From Bog-159 sp049516155 (lineage in GTDB: Bacteria > Acidobacteriota > Terriglobia > Bryobacterales > Bryobacteraceae): a DNA stretch of 19,956 nucleotides. Below the pieces are notes generated by a model, which ran no database searches, was not told the DNA's origin, and worked only from the letters and a program-made list of their open reading frames with translations. The position numbers and the translations under genes were made by a program. Below are positions 13,673-19,956 of this stretch, one piece after another. The DNA is taken from assembly GCA_049516155.1 (NCBI GenBank), contig JBEKTJ010000120.1, positions 1 through 19,956 of the forward strand, in the 5' to 3' direction. Numbering within the stretch: position 1 is the stretch's first letter; the number at the start of each line of letters is the position of its first letter.

Positions 13673-14593
13673 ATGAAGCGACGATGGCTTTTCGGACTGG
13701 TACTGCTATGTCCGCTGGCGCCGGCTCAAACCAAGAACGCGGCCGAGCGGCTCGGATATCCCGCGGACGCCAAGCTGCTGATCGTGCATGCGGACGACTT
13801 GGGTGTCAGCCACTCGCAGGATCGTGCCAGTTTCGCCGCTCTCGACCGGCATGCGGCCAGTGCCGCGAGTATTATGGCACCTTGTCCCTGGCTCACGGAA
13901 GTGGCCGAGTATGCCAAGGCGCATCCGGAGGCGGATCTGGGCCTGCACCTGACGCTGACCAGCGAATGGCAGAGCTATCGCTGGGGACCGCTGGCTTTCC
14001 GCGACCAGGTGCCAGGCCTGCTCGGCCCGGATGGAAATCTTTGGCCGGATGTTCCATTTGTAACTAAGCACGCCAGCGCGGCCGAGGTCGAGAAGGAGAT
14101 CCGCGCCCAGATCGAGCGGGCCATGCAAGTTGGCATCCACCCGACCCACCTGGATAGCCACATGGGCACGCTGTTCAATCCGGCCTATTTTGGCGTGTAT
14201 GTGAAGGTCGCGCGCGAGTACGCCTTGCCTTTCCTGGCGGCACGAGCGCCTGGCGCGCCTGCATCCATGCTGGCGTTGTTGAAGGACACAGATATTCTGC
14301 CGGACGCAATCGCGATCGCGGGACCGAGCGTCAAGCCGGAGAACTGGGCATCGTATTACATGGGCGTGGTCCGTTCGCTCAAACCTGGGCTGACGGAGCT
14401 GATCGTTCACTTGGCCTACGACGATGCCGAGATGCAGGCGATCACCGAAGGGCACCCTAATTATGGCAGCGCATGGCGCCAACGCGATTTCGATGTAATT
14501 GCCGGTCCTGAGTTTCGGAAGGCGCTCGCAGACAATCACGTAACGCTGACGGGCTGGAAACAGATCAAGGAGCGGGCGCAGGTTCGTAAGTAG
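13673..14593 (+). CDS. YdjC/ChbG-type carbohydrate deacetylase, exported
   Basis: This 306-aa protein has a short signal peptide (1-18, ending APA) and a YdjC-like polysaccharide deacetylase fold. The metal-site motifs are readable: LLIVHADDLGVSHS (35-48, with Asp41-Asp42), LGLHLTLTSEW (89-99) and HPTHLDSHMGTLF (156-168, with Asp161 and His163). Family members remove acetyl groups from chito-oligosaccharides or related glycans using a divalent metal. ChbG itself is cytoplasmic, so the signal peptide points to an envelope or extracellular glycan here. It begins 9 bases after the DUF2950 stop and may share that transcript. The exact substrate cannot be told from the sequence. Confidence 0.85.
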   Translation: MKRRWLFGLVLLCPLAPAQTKNAAERLGYPADAKLLIVHADDLGVSHSQDRASFAALDRHAASAASIMAPCPWLTEVAEYAKAHPEADLGLHLTLTSEWQSYRWGPLAFRDQVPGLLGPDGNLWPDVPFVTKHASAAEVEKEIRAQIERAMQVGIHPTHLDSHMGTLFNPAYFGVYVKVAREYALPFLAARAPGAPASMLALLKDTDILPDAIAIAGPSVKPENWASYYMGVVRSLKPGLTELIVHLAYDDAEMQAITEGHPNYGSAWRQRDFDVIAGPEFRKALADNHVTLTGWKQIKERAQVRK

Positions 14594-14595
14594 CG

Positions 14596-14720
14596 CACCT
14601 CGTCATGCCGCAATGTGGCCATTGGGTCCGCTCGCGAAGCGCGGAGCGCCGGCAAGCAGCCCGCGAATAAGGCGACCGCCGCCAGAGCCAGACAGGCGGA
14701 CGCATTTCCGCCAAGCTCAC
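14596..14720 (-). pseudogene. Remnant of the C-terminus of a MacB/FtsX-type ABC permease
   Basis: On the minus strand one frame reads a final membrane helix ACLALAAVALFAGCLPALRA followed by SRADPMATLRHDE. This is the characteristic C-terminal end of acidobacterial MacB/FtsX-type permeases (helix, then PA-RAS-x-x-DPM-x-x-LR-x-E). The frame meets a stop shortly upstream, near 14735, and the usual terminal stop codon is missing, so only about 40 residues of a protein of several hundred survive. It directly abuts the deacetylase stop. The identity rests on motif recognition alone. Confidence 0.5.
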
Positions 14721-14867
14721 GAAGACGGCATCCATGCTATCCGCCGGATAGGCAAATTTGTCGCGTCTCCCCCCGATGCGTCAACGGGGCGCAGAAACTC
14801 CCCGGCAAAAGTGCTCTGCACCTCCTGCCTGGCGGCGGTCAATGCAAGAGTTTGCCCGCACCCGCGC
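14721..14867. other. Unassigned stretch within the scar region
   Basis: No recognisable gene or structure was found between the permease remnant and the first copy of the direct repeat. The open frames on both strands have arginine/proline-rich shadow composition. Confidence 0.4.
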
Positions 14868-14927
14868 CCCTCACCTCCGCCCGCCCAGCCCGTCATACTA
14901 AACTAAAGAAACCGTGGACACTCTTAT
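14868..14927 (+). repeat. 60-bp direct repeat, copy 1
   Basis: This copy matches 16183-16242 at 58 of 60 positions; the differences are at 14901 (A/C) and 14925 (T/C). It carries a duplicate of the promoter-start region of the acyl-activating enzyme gene, including its GTG (at 14914) and the codons for DTL. After 14927 the two copies diverge completely, and the truncated end of the APC permease remnant begins. Confidence 0.9.
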
Positions 14928-14929
14928 GG

Positions 14930-15475
14930 ATGCGGGCAGCGCGACGCCATGCCGCCACAGTACCGCGACGGCCAGTCCCACCAGCACCACCGCGCCGATC
15001 AGGTAACCCAGGCCGCCCGAGTTGTTTACCCATTAGCCCACGCCAGGCCGCGGATGTTGAGCAGCGCCGTCAGCCGGAGCAGCCCCACGGTGAGCAGGAA
15101 GAAGAAGACGCGGTTATCGGCCAGTCCGGCGACGCTCTTCGGTCCGGCATACGACTAGAATCCCGCCCAGGTAGAAGAGCAGCGTGGGCAAGTAGAACAT
15201 GTTGGTGGTCCAGAGGCCCAGCCGCACATAAAGCCGTGGAAGTCGCCAAAAGCGTCCTTGGACCAGAAGTAGAGTCCGCCCTCGGCCGGATGGCGGTGCG
15301 CCAACTCGATTACGTTGATGCCTTGCGGCAGCAGGAAGAAGACCAGCGCCGCCATCCAAAGCCAGACGGTGATGGGTCCGTTGGCCGCGATCACTGGGAC
15401 GAGATTGAGATTCGCGATGGCGACGACGGAGAGGAAGGTCAGTTCCCACGGACCGAGGCCACTATAGCGGTTCCG
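14930..15475 (-). pseudogene. Frameshifted, truncated APC-family amino-acid permease
   Basis: Joining frames on the minus strand gives a continuous APC-permease N-terminal part: LGPWELTFLSVVAIANLNLV, then PQGINVIELAHRHPAEGGLY, FWSKDAFGDFHGFMCGW, WTTNMFYLPTLLFYLGGIL, YAGPKSVAGLADNRVFFFLL and NSGGLGYLIGAVVLVGLAVA. Frameshifts lie near 15213, 15151 and 15035, the last next to an in-frame TAA. The coding sequence stops at the boundary of direct-repeat copy 1, after roughly 180 of the 450 or more residues expected. It is clearly non-functional. It probably once imported amino acids or polyamines, judging only from the family. Confidence 0.75.
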
Positions 15476-15508
15476 GCGAGGCAGCGTGCCAAAACCGCCA
15501 TCACTCGC

Positions 15509-15537
15509 TTGAAGTCTATCGTTGAACGCTATACACT
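15509..15537 (+). promoter_or_regulatory. Promoter of higB-higA
   Basis: TTGAAG (15509-15514) and TACACT (15532-15537) are 17 bases apart, a good sigma-70-type pair. An overlapping TATACA (15530-15535) is an alternative -10. Transcription would start at about 15543-15544, at the GTG of higB itself. Confidence 0.5.
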
Positions 15538-15545
15538 AAAAGTGT
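15533..15545. promoter_or_regulatory. Palindromic operator for HigA autoregulation
   Basis: ACACT-AAA-AGTGT is a perfect inverted repeat that overlaps both the -10 region and the first two bases of the higB GTG. HigA-type antitoxins repress their own operon through such palindromes, so binding here would block transcription directly. Confidence 0.5.
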
Positions 15546-15822
15546 GATTCGTTCCTTCCGGGATGCGGAAACGGGGAAACTCTTTCACGACGAACCCTGT
15601 AAACGGTTTCAGGCCATTGAGCGAACCGCTCGTCGTAAGCTTTATCAGCTTCATCAGGCGCGCAGCCTCACGGATCTTTCGGCGCTCCCTGGAAACCGGC
15701 TGGAGGCTCTCAAGGGGACCCGGACCGGGCAATACAGTATTCGTATCAACGACCAGTTTCGCATCTGTTTCACTTGGTCGGAAGGCGATGCGCATAAAGT
15801 GGAGATTGTGGACTACCATTAA
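15544..15822 (+). CDS. higB: HigB-type toxin (RelE/ParE superfamily mRNA interferase)
   Basis: This 92-aa protein is a full-length match in layout to HigB-like toxins. It starts MIRSFRD and continues through ERTARRKLYQLHQARSLTDL (25-44), PGNRLEALKGTRTGQYSIRI (49-68), NDQFRICFTW (69-78) and ends HKVEIVDYH. The toxin cleaves mRNA on the ribosome when free of antitoxin. The GTG start follows the promoter with no leader and lies in the operator. The toxin gene precedes the antitoxin gene, the normal order for HigBA. Nothing suggests decay, in contrast to the wrecked permease next to it, so the module is presumably maintained by its own addictive effect. Confidence 0.9.
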   Translation: MIRSFRDAETGKLFHDEPCKRFQAIERTARRKLYQLHQARSLTDLSALPGNRLEALKGTRTGQYSIRINDQFRICFTWSEGDAHKVEIVDYH

Positions 15823-15836
15823 GGACGCAGAAGCTT

Positions 15837-16139
15837 ATGCCAAACTTGCTGTCACCCGTTCACCCCGGCGAAACACTTCGAGAAGACGTGCTCGATCCAC
15901 TGAACATGAGCGTCAATCGGCTTGCCAAGCACCTCGGCGTCGATGCTGCGCGTCTGAACGAGATCGTTCGAGGCCGGCGCGGAGTCACCGCCGACACTGC
16001 ATTGCGTCTCGCACGCTATTTGGGTACCAGCGCGGAATTCTGGCTGGGCCTGCAGCTCGATTACGAGCTTCGGCTGGCCCGGCAAGCCAAGCTCAAGCAG
16101 ATCGAGCGCGAGGTACGGCCCAAGACAGATGCCGCGTGA
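15837..16139 (+). CDS. higA: HigA-type antitoxin (XRE-family HTH)
   Basis: This 100-aa DNA-binding antitoxin starts MPNLLSPVHPGETLREDVLD, where HPGE-x-L-x-E is the HigA signature. A helix-turn-helix follows (about 25-60: MSVNRLAKHLGVDAARLNEI, then VTADTALRLARYLGTSAEFW) and a short charged tail. It binds and neutralises HigB and represses the operon through the palindrome at 15533-15545. The ATG lies 14 bases after the higB stop, with AAGGA about 10 bases ahead of it. Length and motifs are normal. Confidence 0.92.
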   Translation: MPNLLSPVHPGETLREDVLDPLNMSVNRLAKHLGVDAARLNEIVRGRRGVTADTALRLARYLGTSAEFWLGLQLDYELRLARQAKLKQIEREVRPKTDAA

Positions 16140-16182
16140 ACGCGGGCGCATGCTAAGACCCAGAACCTGACGCCCAGCACCG

Positions 16183-16242
16183 CCCTCACCTCCGCCCGCC
16201 CAGCCCGTCATACTACACTAAAGAAACCGTGGACACTCTCAT
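16183..16242 (+). repeat. 60-bp direct repeat, copy 2
   Basis: This is the second copy of the element at 14868-14927, 1,315 bases downstream. It holds the untranslated region, a TACACT (16214-16219) nine bases before the GTG, and the first codons of the acyl-activating enzyme gene. This is the copy attached to the intact gene. The segment between the two copies contains the permease remnant and higBA. Confidence 0.9.
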
Positions 16243-17320
16243 CGAAACCGGCCTCTCAGCCAAGATCGCAAACGCGCGCACCGCGTTGGACGCCTGGACC
16301 CGCGAGATCGTGGACTGGCATTTCAGCCCGGAAACCGGCTGCCCATTCTGGCTGGACTACGCCGCAAAGCTCGGCTGGGATCCACGCACCGAAATCCGCG
16401 GCTACGACGACCTGGACCGCTTCGGTTTCTTCCAGGACGAGTGGCTGCGCGGCGGTCCCGTCCGCCGCTGGGTGCCAAAAGCCTACGCCGCACGTCCGGT
16501 CTATGTCTTCGAGACCGGCGGCAGCACGGGCGTGCCCAAGTCGCGCATCAGCATCGACGATTTCCGCATCGACTACGAAGCCTTCAGCGCCACGCTGCCG
16601 GACGACGCGTTTCCGCCCGGCTCCGACTGGCTGATGCTCGGCCCCAGCGGCCCCCGCCGCCTGCGCTTAGCCGTCGAGCATTTGGCGCAATTCCGCGGCG
16701 GTATCTGCTTCATGACGGATCTGGACCCGCGCTGGGTAATTAAGCTGATCAAGCGCGGAAAAATCGAAGAGGCCGAAGCCTACAAGCAACACGTCGTCGA
16801 GCAGGGCCTGACGCTGCTGCGCGCGCATGACAATATCCGCTGCATGTTCACCACCCCCAAGCTGCTGGAAGCGCTGTGTGAAAAGGTGTCGTTGAAGAAG
16901 ATGGGCATCCGCGGCGTATTTTGCGGCGGCACCGAAATGACGCCGCAATTCCATCGCTTCGCGGTCGAGGAATTGCTCGATGGCGTCTATTTCGCGCCCA
17001 CCTACGGCAACACGCTGATGGGGCTTGCGGTACACAAACCGCGTCTGCCCGAAGACAATTACGCCATCATATATTACCCGCCTGCGCCGCGCGCCATGAT
17101 CGAAGTGGTGGATCCCGACAATCCCTCGCGCGTGGTGGGCTATGGCGAAACCGGGCGCGTGCGGCTGACCACGCTCACGCGCGAATTCTTCATGCCCCGC
17201 TTTTTAGAACGGGACGAGGCGGAGCGGGAGCCGTCATACACAGAGTATCCTTGGGACGGCGTGCGCAACGTGCGGCCCTTCTCCAGGTTCCAGAAGACGG
17301 TGGTCGAGGGAGTTTACTAG
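16229..17320 (+). CDS. LuxE-like acyl-activating enzyme (ANL superfamily, adenylation)
   Basis: This 363-aa protein has the adenylation P-loop FETGGSTGVPKSR (94-106), a VFCGGTEMTPQF motif (230-241), APTYGNTLMG (256-265) and GETGRVRLTTLTREFFMPRF (306-325). It ends shortly after, without the roughly 100-residue C-terminal domain of ordinary CoA ligases, as in LuxE acyl-protein synthetases. It should activate a carboxylic acid, probably fatty, as an acyl-AMP and pass it to a protein partner. The GTG at 16229 is preferred because the direct repeat and a -10-like TACACT lie just before it; no ribosome site is evident. Its TAG shares one base with the GTG of the reductase gene, so the two probably act together. 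The substrate is unknown. Confidence 0.72.
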   Translation: MDTLIETGLSAKIANARTALDAWTREIVDWHFSPETGCPFWLDYAAKLGWDPRTEIRGYDDLDRFGFFQDEWLRGGPVRRWVPKAYAARPVYVFETGGSTGVPKSRISIDDFRIDYEAFSATLPDDAFPPGSDWLMLGPSGPRRLRLAVEHLAQFRGGICFMTDLDPRWVIKLIKRGKIEEAEAYKQHVVEQGLTLLRAHDNIRCMFTTPKLLEALCEKVSLKKMGIRGVFCGGTEMTPQFHRFAVEELLDGVYFAPTYGNTLMGLAVHKPRLPEDNYAIIYYPPAPRAMIEVVDPDNPSRVVGYGETGRVRLTTLTREFFMPRFLERDEAEREPSYTEYPWDGVRNVRPFSRFQKTVVEGVY

Positions 17321-18789
17321 TGGAACCGCCACTGCACATTCCGCTATTGCGGCACGGCCGGCCGTACCGCAGTCTCGATACCGTGCGGACGCCACACTAC
17401 CGCACCGGTGAGCCGTTCGTCGAAATCAGCCAGGCGAACGTCGGGCTGATCCGGCGCGATCTGCTGGACCAGGAGATGGCGCGCGCGATCTTGGCGGGCT
17501 TCACGACCCAAGAACTGTTCCGCATTTGCTCCCGCGCCGCGGATGTATTCGCCCTGTCCGCGCTCCCGCTGGGCGACACGAGCCAATCGCCCGAAGATTA
17601 CGTCCGCCAGGTTTCCGCCACCACGGGCCTGCCGCACGTGATGGTGCGCCGGAACATGCATAAGATCCGCACAGTGCTGGCAGAGATGGAAGCGGTAGTC
17701 AACGGTCTGACGCGCAACCTGGATTTGCAGGTGCTCGACACGGGGCACGCCGAAGGCTTGAGTTACTTCCCGCGCGGCGAGTCGCTGGGTGTGGTGCTGC
17801 CCAGCAATTCGCCCGGCGTACATTCGCTGTGGGCGCCTGCATTCGCGTTGAAGACGCCGCTAGTGCTGAAACCCGGCGCGGCCGAGCCGTGGACGCCGTA
17901 TCGCATCATCCAGGCGTTGATTCACGCGGGCGCGCCGCCGGAGGTGTTCGGATATTACCCGGCCGACCATGCGGGCGCGGGCGAGATCCTGCGCCGCTGC
18001 GGGCGCGGCATGGTGTTCGGGGACGTCTCATCCACGCGGCAGTGGCAGGGCCATGCGCGCATCGAGGTGCACGGCCCGGGCTACAGCAAAATCGTCATCG
18101 GCGAAGATTGCATCGGCCAGTGGGAGCAGTATCTGGACGTGATGGTTTCCTCGATTCTGGAAAACTCCGGGCGCTCCTGCATCAATGCGTCGGGAGTATG
18201 GGCGCCGTCGCATGCCGCGGAGATCGCCGAGGCGCTGGCGGCGCGGCTGGCTACCGTTGCGCCGCGCGATGCAGCCGACGAGCAGGCGCAGATCGCGCCG
18301 TTCGCCAATGCCGCGTTGGCCGAGCGGATTTCGCAAACGATCGATGGCGAACTGGACGGCGAAAGCGCCCGCGACATCACTGCGTCGTATCGGGAAGGCC
18401 CCCGCCTGGCGCTATTCCAAGGCTGCGCGTATCTGCTGCCGACCATTGTGTTGTGCGATTCACCCGCGCATCCCCTGGCCAACCGCGAATTCCTCTTCCC
18501 GTTTGCCAGCGTAGTGCCGGTGCGGCAGGAAGCCGTCCCGCGCGCGCTCGGTCCGAGCCTGGTGCTCACCGCTATCACGCACGATCGCAAATTGATCGCG
18601 CGGCTGCTGGCTTCCCCCGATGTGGGCCGCTTGAACCTGGGCGCGATTCCCACCCAGCGCATCAGTTGGGACCAGCCGCATGAAGGCAACCTGTTCGACC
18701 ATCTCTACGCGCGCCGGGCGTTTCAGAGATTGGAGGGCGGGCAATCTAGCCCGCAGCCGGCTTTCAGCCGGCTCTCCCCCCACCCATGA
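17320..18789 (+). CDS. LuxC/aldehyde-dehydrogenase-like acyl reductase
   Basis: This 489-aa protein belongs to the ALDH superfamily and resembles LuxC acyl-CoA reductases. A helical N-terminal region is followed by the nucleotide-binding part VVLPSNSPGVHSLWAPAFAL (158-177) and LVLKPG (181-186). The catalytic cysteine is in SILENSGRSCINASGVW (278-294, Cys287). A late ANREFLFPFASV motif corresponds to the ALDH E-x-F-P-F-A signature. It would reduce an activated acyl group to an aldehyde with NAD(P)H. The GTG at 17320 follows GAGGGAG by about 7 bases and overlaps the LuxE-like stop by one base. The last 19 or so residues are encoded by the hairpin repeat at 18732-18776, so the native C-terminus was probably shorter. 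The TGA overlaps the next gene's ATG. Confidence 0.72.
   Translation: MEPPLHIPLLRHGRPYRSLDTVRTPHYRTGEPFVEISQANVGLIRRDLLDQEMARAILAGFTTQELFRICSRAADVFALSALPLGDTSQSPEDYVRQVSATTGLPHVMVRRNMHKIRTVLAEMEAVVNGLTRNLDLQVLDTGHAEGLSYFPRGESLGVVLPSNSPGVHSLWAPAFALKTPLVLKPGAAEPWTPYRIIQALIHAGAPPEVFGYYPADHAGAGEILRRCGRGMVFGDVSSTRQWQGHARIEVHGPGYSKIVIGEDCIGQWEQYLDVMVSSILENSGRSCINASGVWAPSHAAEIAEALAARLATVAPRDAADEQAQIAPFANAALAERISQTIDGELDGESARDITASYREGPRLALFQGCAYLLPTIVLCDSPAHPLANREFLFPFASVVPVRQEAVPRALGPSLVLTAITHDRKLIARLLASPDVGRLNLGAIPTQRISWDQPHEGNLFDHLYARRAFQRLEGGQSSPQPAFSRLSPHP
18732..18776. repeat. Multi-hairpin repeat, shortened copy within the reductase gene end
   Basis: The element starts GGAGGGCGG like the copy at 6357, then has GGGC-AATCTA-GCCC and GCCGGC-TTTCA-GCCGGC, closing with CTCTCC. 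Two of the four hairpins of the full copy are missing. It is translated as the end of the reductase (LEGGQSSPQPAFSRLS), so it lies inside an open frame rather than between genes. Confidence 0.8.
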
Positions 18790-19956
18790 AGATACTGGCT
18801 TTCACCGCCGGCGCCGCGCAAATGTATTGCGGGAGCTGCATCCGCGACAACGCGCTGGCCGCCGAACTGAAGAGCCAGGGGCACGACGTCATCCTGCTTC
18901 CCATTTATACGCCGACCCTCACCGACGAGACCAACGTATCCGCGCACAAGGTCGTCTTCGGAGGCATCAGCGTCTATTTGGAGCAGCACTCGGGGCTATT
19001 CCGCAAGACGCCGTGGCTGCTCGACAAACTCTGGGATTCCGAATGGGCCTTGAAACTCGCCGCCCGCCGTTCGATTCCGGTGAACGCACATCTGCTGGGC
19101 GCGATGACGGTCTCTATGCTGCGCGGCGAGGACGGACGCCAGCGCAAGGAGGTACACAAGCTGGCGGCGTGGCTGCGCAGCGAGCCTGCGCCCGACATCG
19201 TAACGCTGCCGAATTCTCTGCTGATCGGTCTGGCGCGCTCTATCGGCGAAGCCGCGCGGCGTCCGATCGTTTGCACGCTGCAAGGCGAGGATCTGTTCCT
19301 CAGCCAGCTTCCGGAACCGTACCTCACCGAGGCGCTGGATCTGATCCGGGCCAACATCGCCTACGTGGATGGCTTCGTCGCGGTCAGCGAATATTACGCG
19401 AGCTATATGTGCGGCTACCTGGGTATCCCAGCGCGCAAGATGCACGTGGTGCCGCTGGGGGTCAATTTGAAGGGATACGACGCGTCGCTGAGGCTGCATA
19501 GCAATTGCTTCACTGTGGGATACTTCGCGCGCGTGGCGCCGGAGAAGGGGCTGCATGTGCTTGCCGACGCTTACATAAAGTTGCGGCGCGAGACCGACTT
19601 CGGCGGCAGTACGTTGGAAGTCGCCGGCTATCTGGCGCCGGAGCACCGTACTTATCTGAAGGGCGTTGAGCGGCGCATCAAGGCAGCCGGCCTGGACCAC
19701 GAGTTCCGCTATCGCGGTGTGCTGGACCGGCCGCACAAAATCGATTTCCTGCGCAATCTGGACGTGCTGTCGGTTCCCGCAACTTATGACGAGCCGAAAG
19801 GCTTGTTTTTGCTGGAAGCCATGGCCAACGGCGTCCCGGTGGTCGAACCGCGGCGGGGCGGCCTGACGGAGATCGTGGAGAAGACCGGCGGCGGCATTTT
19901 GGTGGAGCCGGACGATACGGCCGCGTTGGCGCAGGGCATCTACTCGCTGTGGAAGG
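18786..19956 (+). CDS. Glycosyltransferase family 4 (GT-B), 3' end outside the window
   Basis: The frame starts at the ATG overlapping the reductase stop (ATGA) and runs open for 390 codons to the window edge. The N-terminal Rossmann half begins KILAFTAGAAQMYCGSCIRD, with the acceptor-side loop typical of GT4 enzymes. The C-terminal half starts TVGYFARVAPEKGLHVLADA (243-262). It carries the nucleotide-sugar site EPKGLFLLEAMANGVPVV (336-353), with the E-x7-E pair Glu336/Glu344, followed by GGLTEIVE. It should move a sugar from an NDP-sugar to an acceptor, such as a lipid or polysaccharide. The linkage to the acyl-activating/reducing pair suggests a joint product, but no acceptor can be named. 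Only the very end of the protein is missing. Confidence 0.85.
   Translation, partial: MKILAFTAGAAQMYCGSCIRDNALAAELKSQGHDVILLPIYTPTLTDETNVSAHKVVFGGISVYLEQHSGLFRKTPWLLDKLWDSEWALKLAARRSIPVNAHLLGAMTVSMLRGEDGRQRKEVHKLAAWLRSEPAPDIVTLPNSLLIGLARSIGEAARRPIVCTLQGEDLFLSQLPEPYLTEALDLIRANIAYVDGFVAVSEYYASYMCGYLGIPARKMHVVPLGVNLKGYDASLRLHSNCFTVGYFARVAPEKGLHVLADAYIKLRRETDFGGSTLEVAGYLAPEHRTYLKGVERRIKAAGLDHEFRYRGVLDRPHKIDFLRNLDVLSVPATYDEPKGLFLLEAMANGVPVVEPRRGGLTEIVEKTGGGILVEPDDTAALAQGIYSLWK

Noticed and set aside
14615..15547. 310-aa plus-strand open frame across the scar region
   Set aside because: Its composition is Arg/Ala/Pro/Gln-rich and it is antisense to recognisable permease remnants. The minus strand holds the true, decayed coding sequence.
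14868..16242. Insertion sequence or composite transposon
   Set aside because: No transposase or terminal inverted repeats were found between the direct repeats; a 60-bp direct repeat is far longer than a usual target-site duplication.

Overview
The window looks like chromosomal DNA from an Acidobacteriota member, probably Bryobacterales/Solibacter-like. This is an inference from the GC-rich sequence, the DUF3300-DUF2950 pair, several small lineage-type hypothetical genes, a remnant of an acidobacterial-type ABC permease, and -10 hexamers lying directly in front of start codons. No rRNA, tRNA, CRISPR array or complete transposon was seen.

Layout. 1-1890: the tail of an unknown gene, a NimA-like flavin-binding protein and a secreted two-domain redoxin. 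1902-3661: a tightly coupled AAA ATPase + DUF4276 (TOPRIM-like) pair, which is a candidate anti-phage module. 3689-4509: two divergent small genes, a 50-aa acidic protein and a Cys-cluster protein. 4549-10847: a phosphate-starvation block. It has a four-unit, 11-bp-period PHO-box-like array, an outer-membrane porin, then pstS-pstC-pstA-pstB-phoU with start/stop overlaps. Porin, binding protein, permeases, ATPase and regulator together form a complete phosphate path from outside the cell to the cytoplasm. No phoB or phoR is present. 10854-11234: an inverted repeat, a good sigma-54 promoter match and a structured segment that could be a small RNA, facing a small HMA-like gene on the other strand. 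11592-14593: DUF3300, DUF2950 and a YdjC/ChbG-type deacetylase, all with export signals.

14594-16242 is a genomic scar. It holds a remnant of a MacB/FtsX-type permease, a frameshifted and truncated APC permease, an intact higB-higA toxin-antitoxin operon, and a 60-bp direct repeat (58/60 identical) bounding the inserted part. The second repeat copy contains the start of the next gene.

16229-19956: a LuxE-like acyl-activating enzyme and a LuxC/ALDH-like reductase in an apparent operon (a cryptic fatty-acid-reductase-like pair without luciferase genes in view), then a family-4 glycosyltransferase that runs off the window. A multi-hairpin intergenic repeat occurs twice: complete between porin and pstS, and shortened at the end of the reductase gene, where it supplies that protein's last residues.
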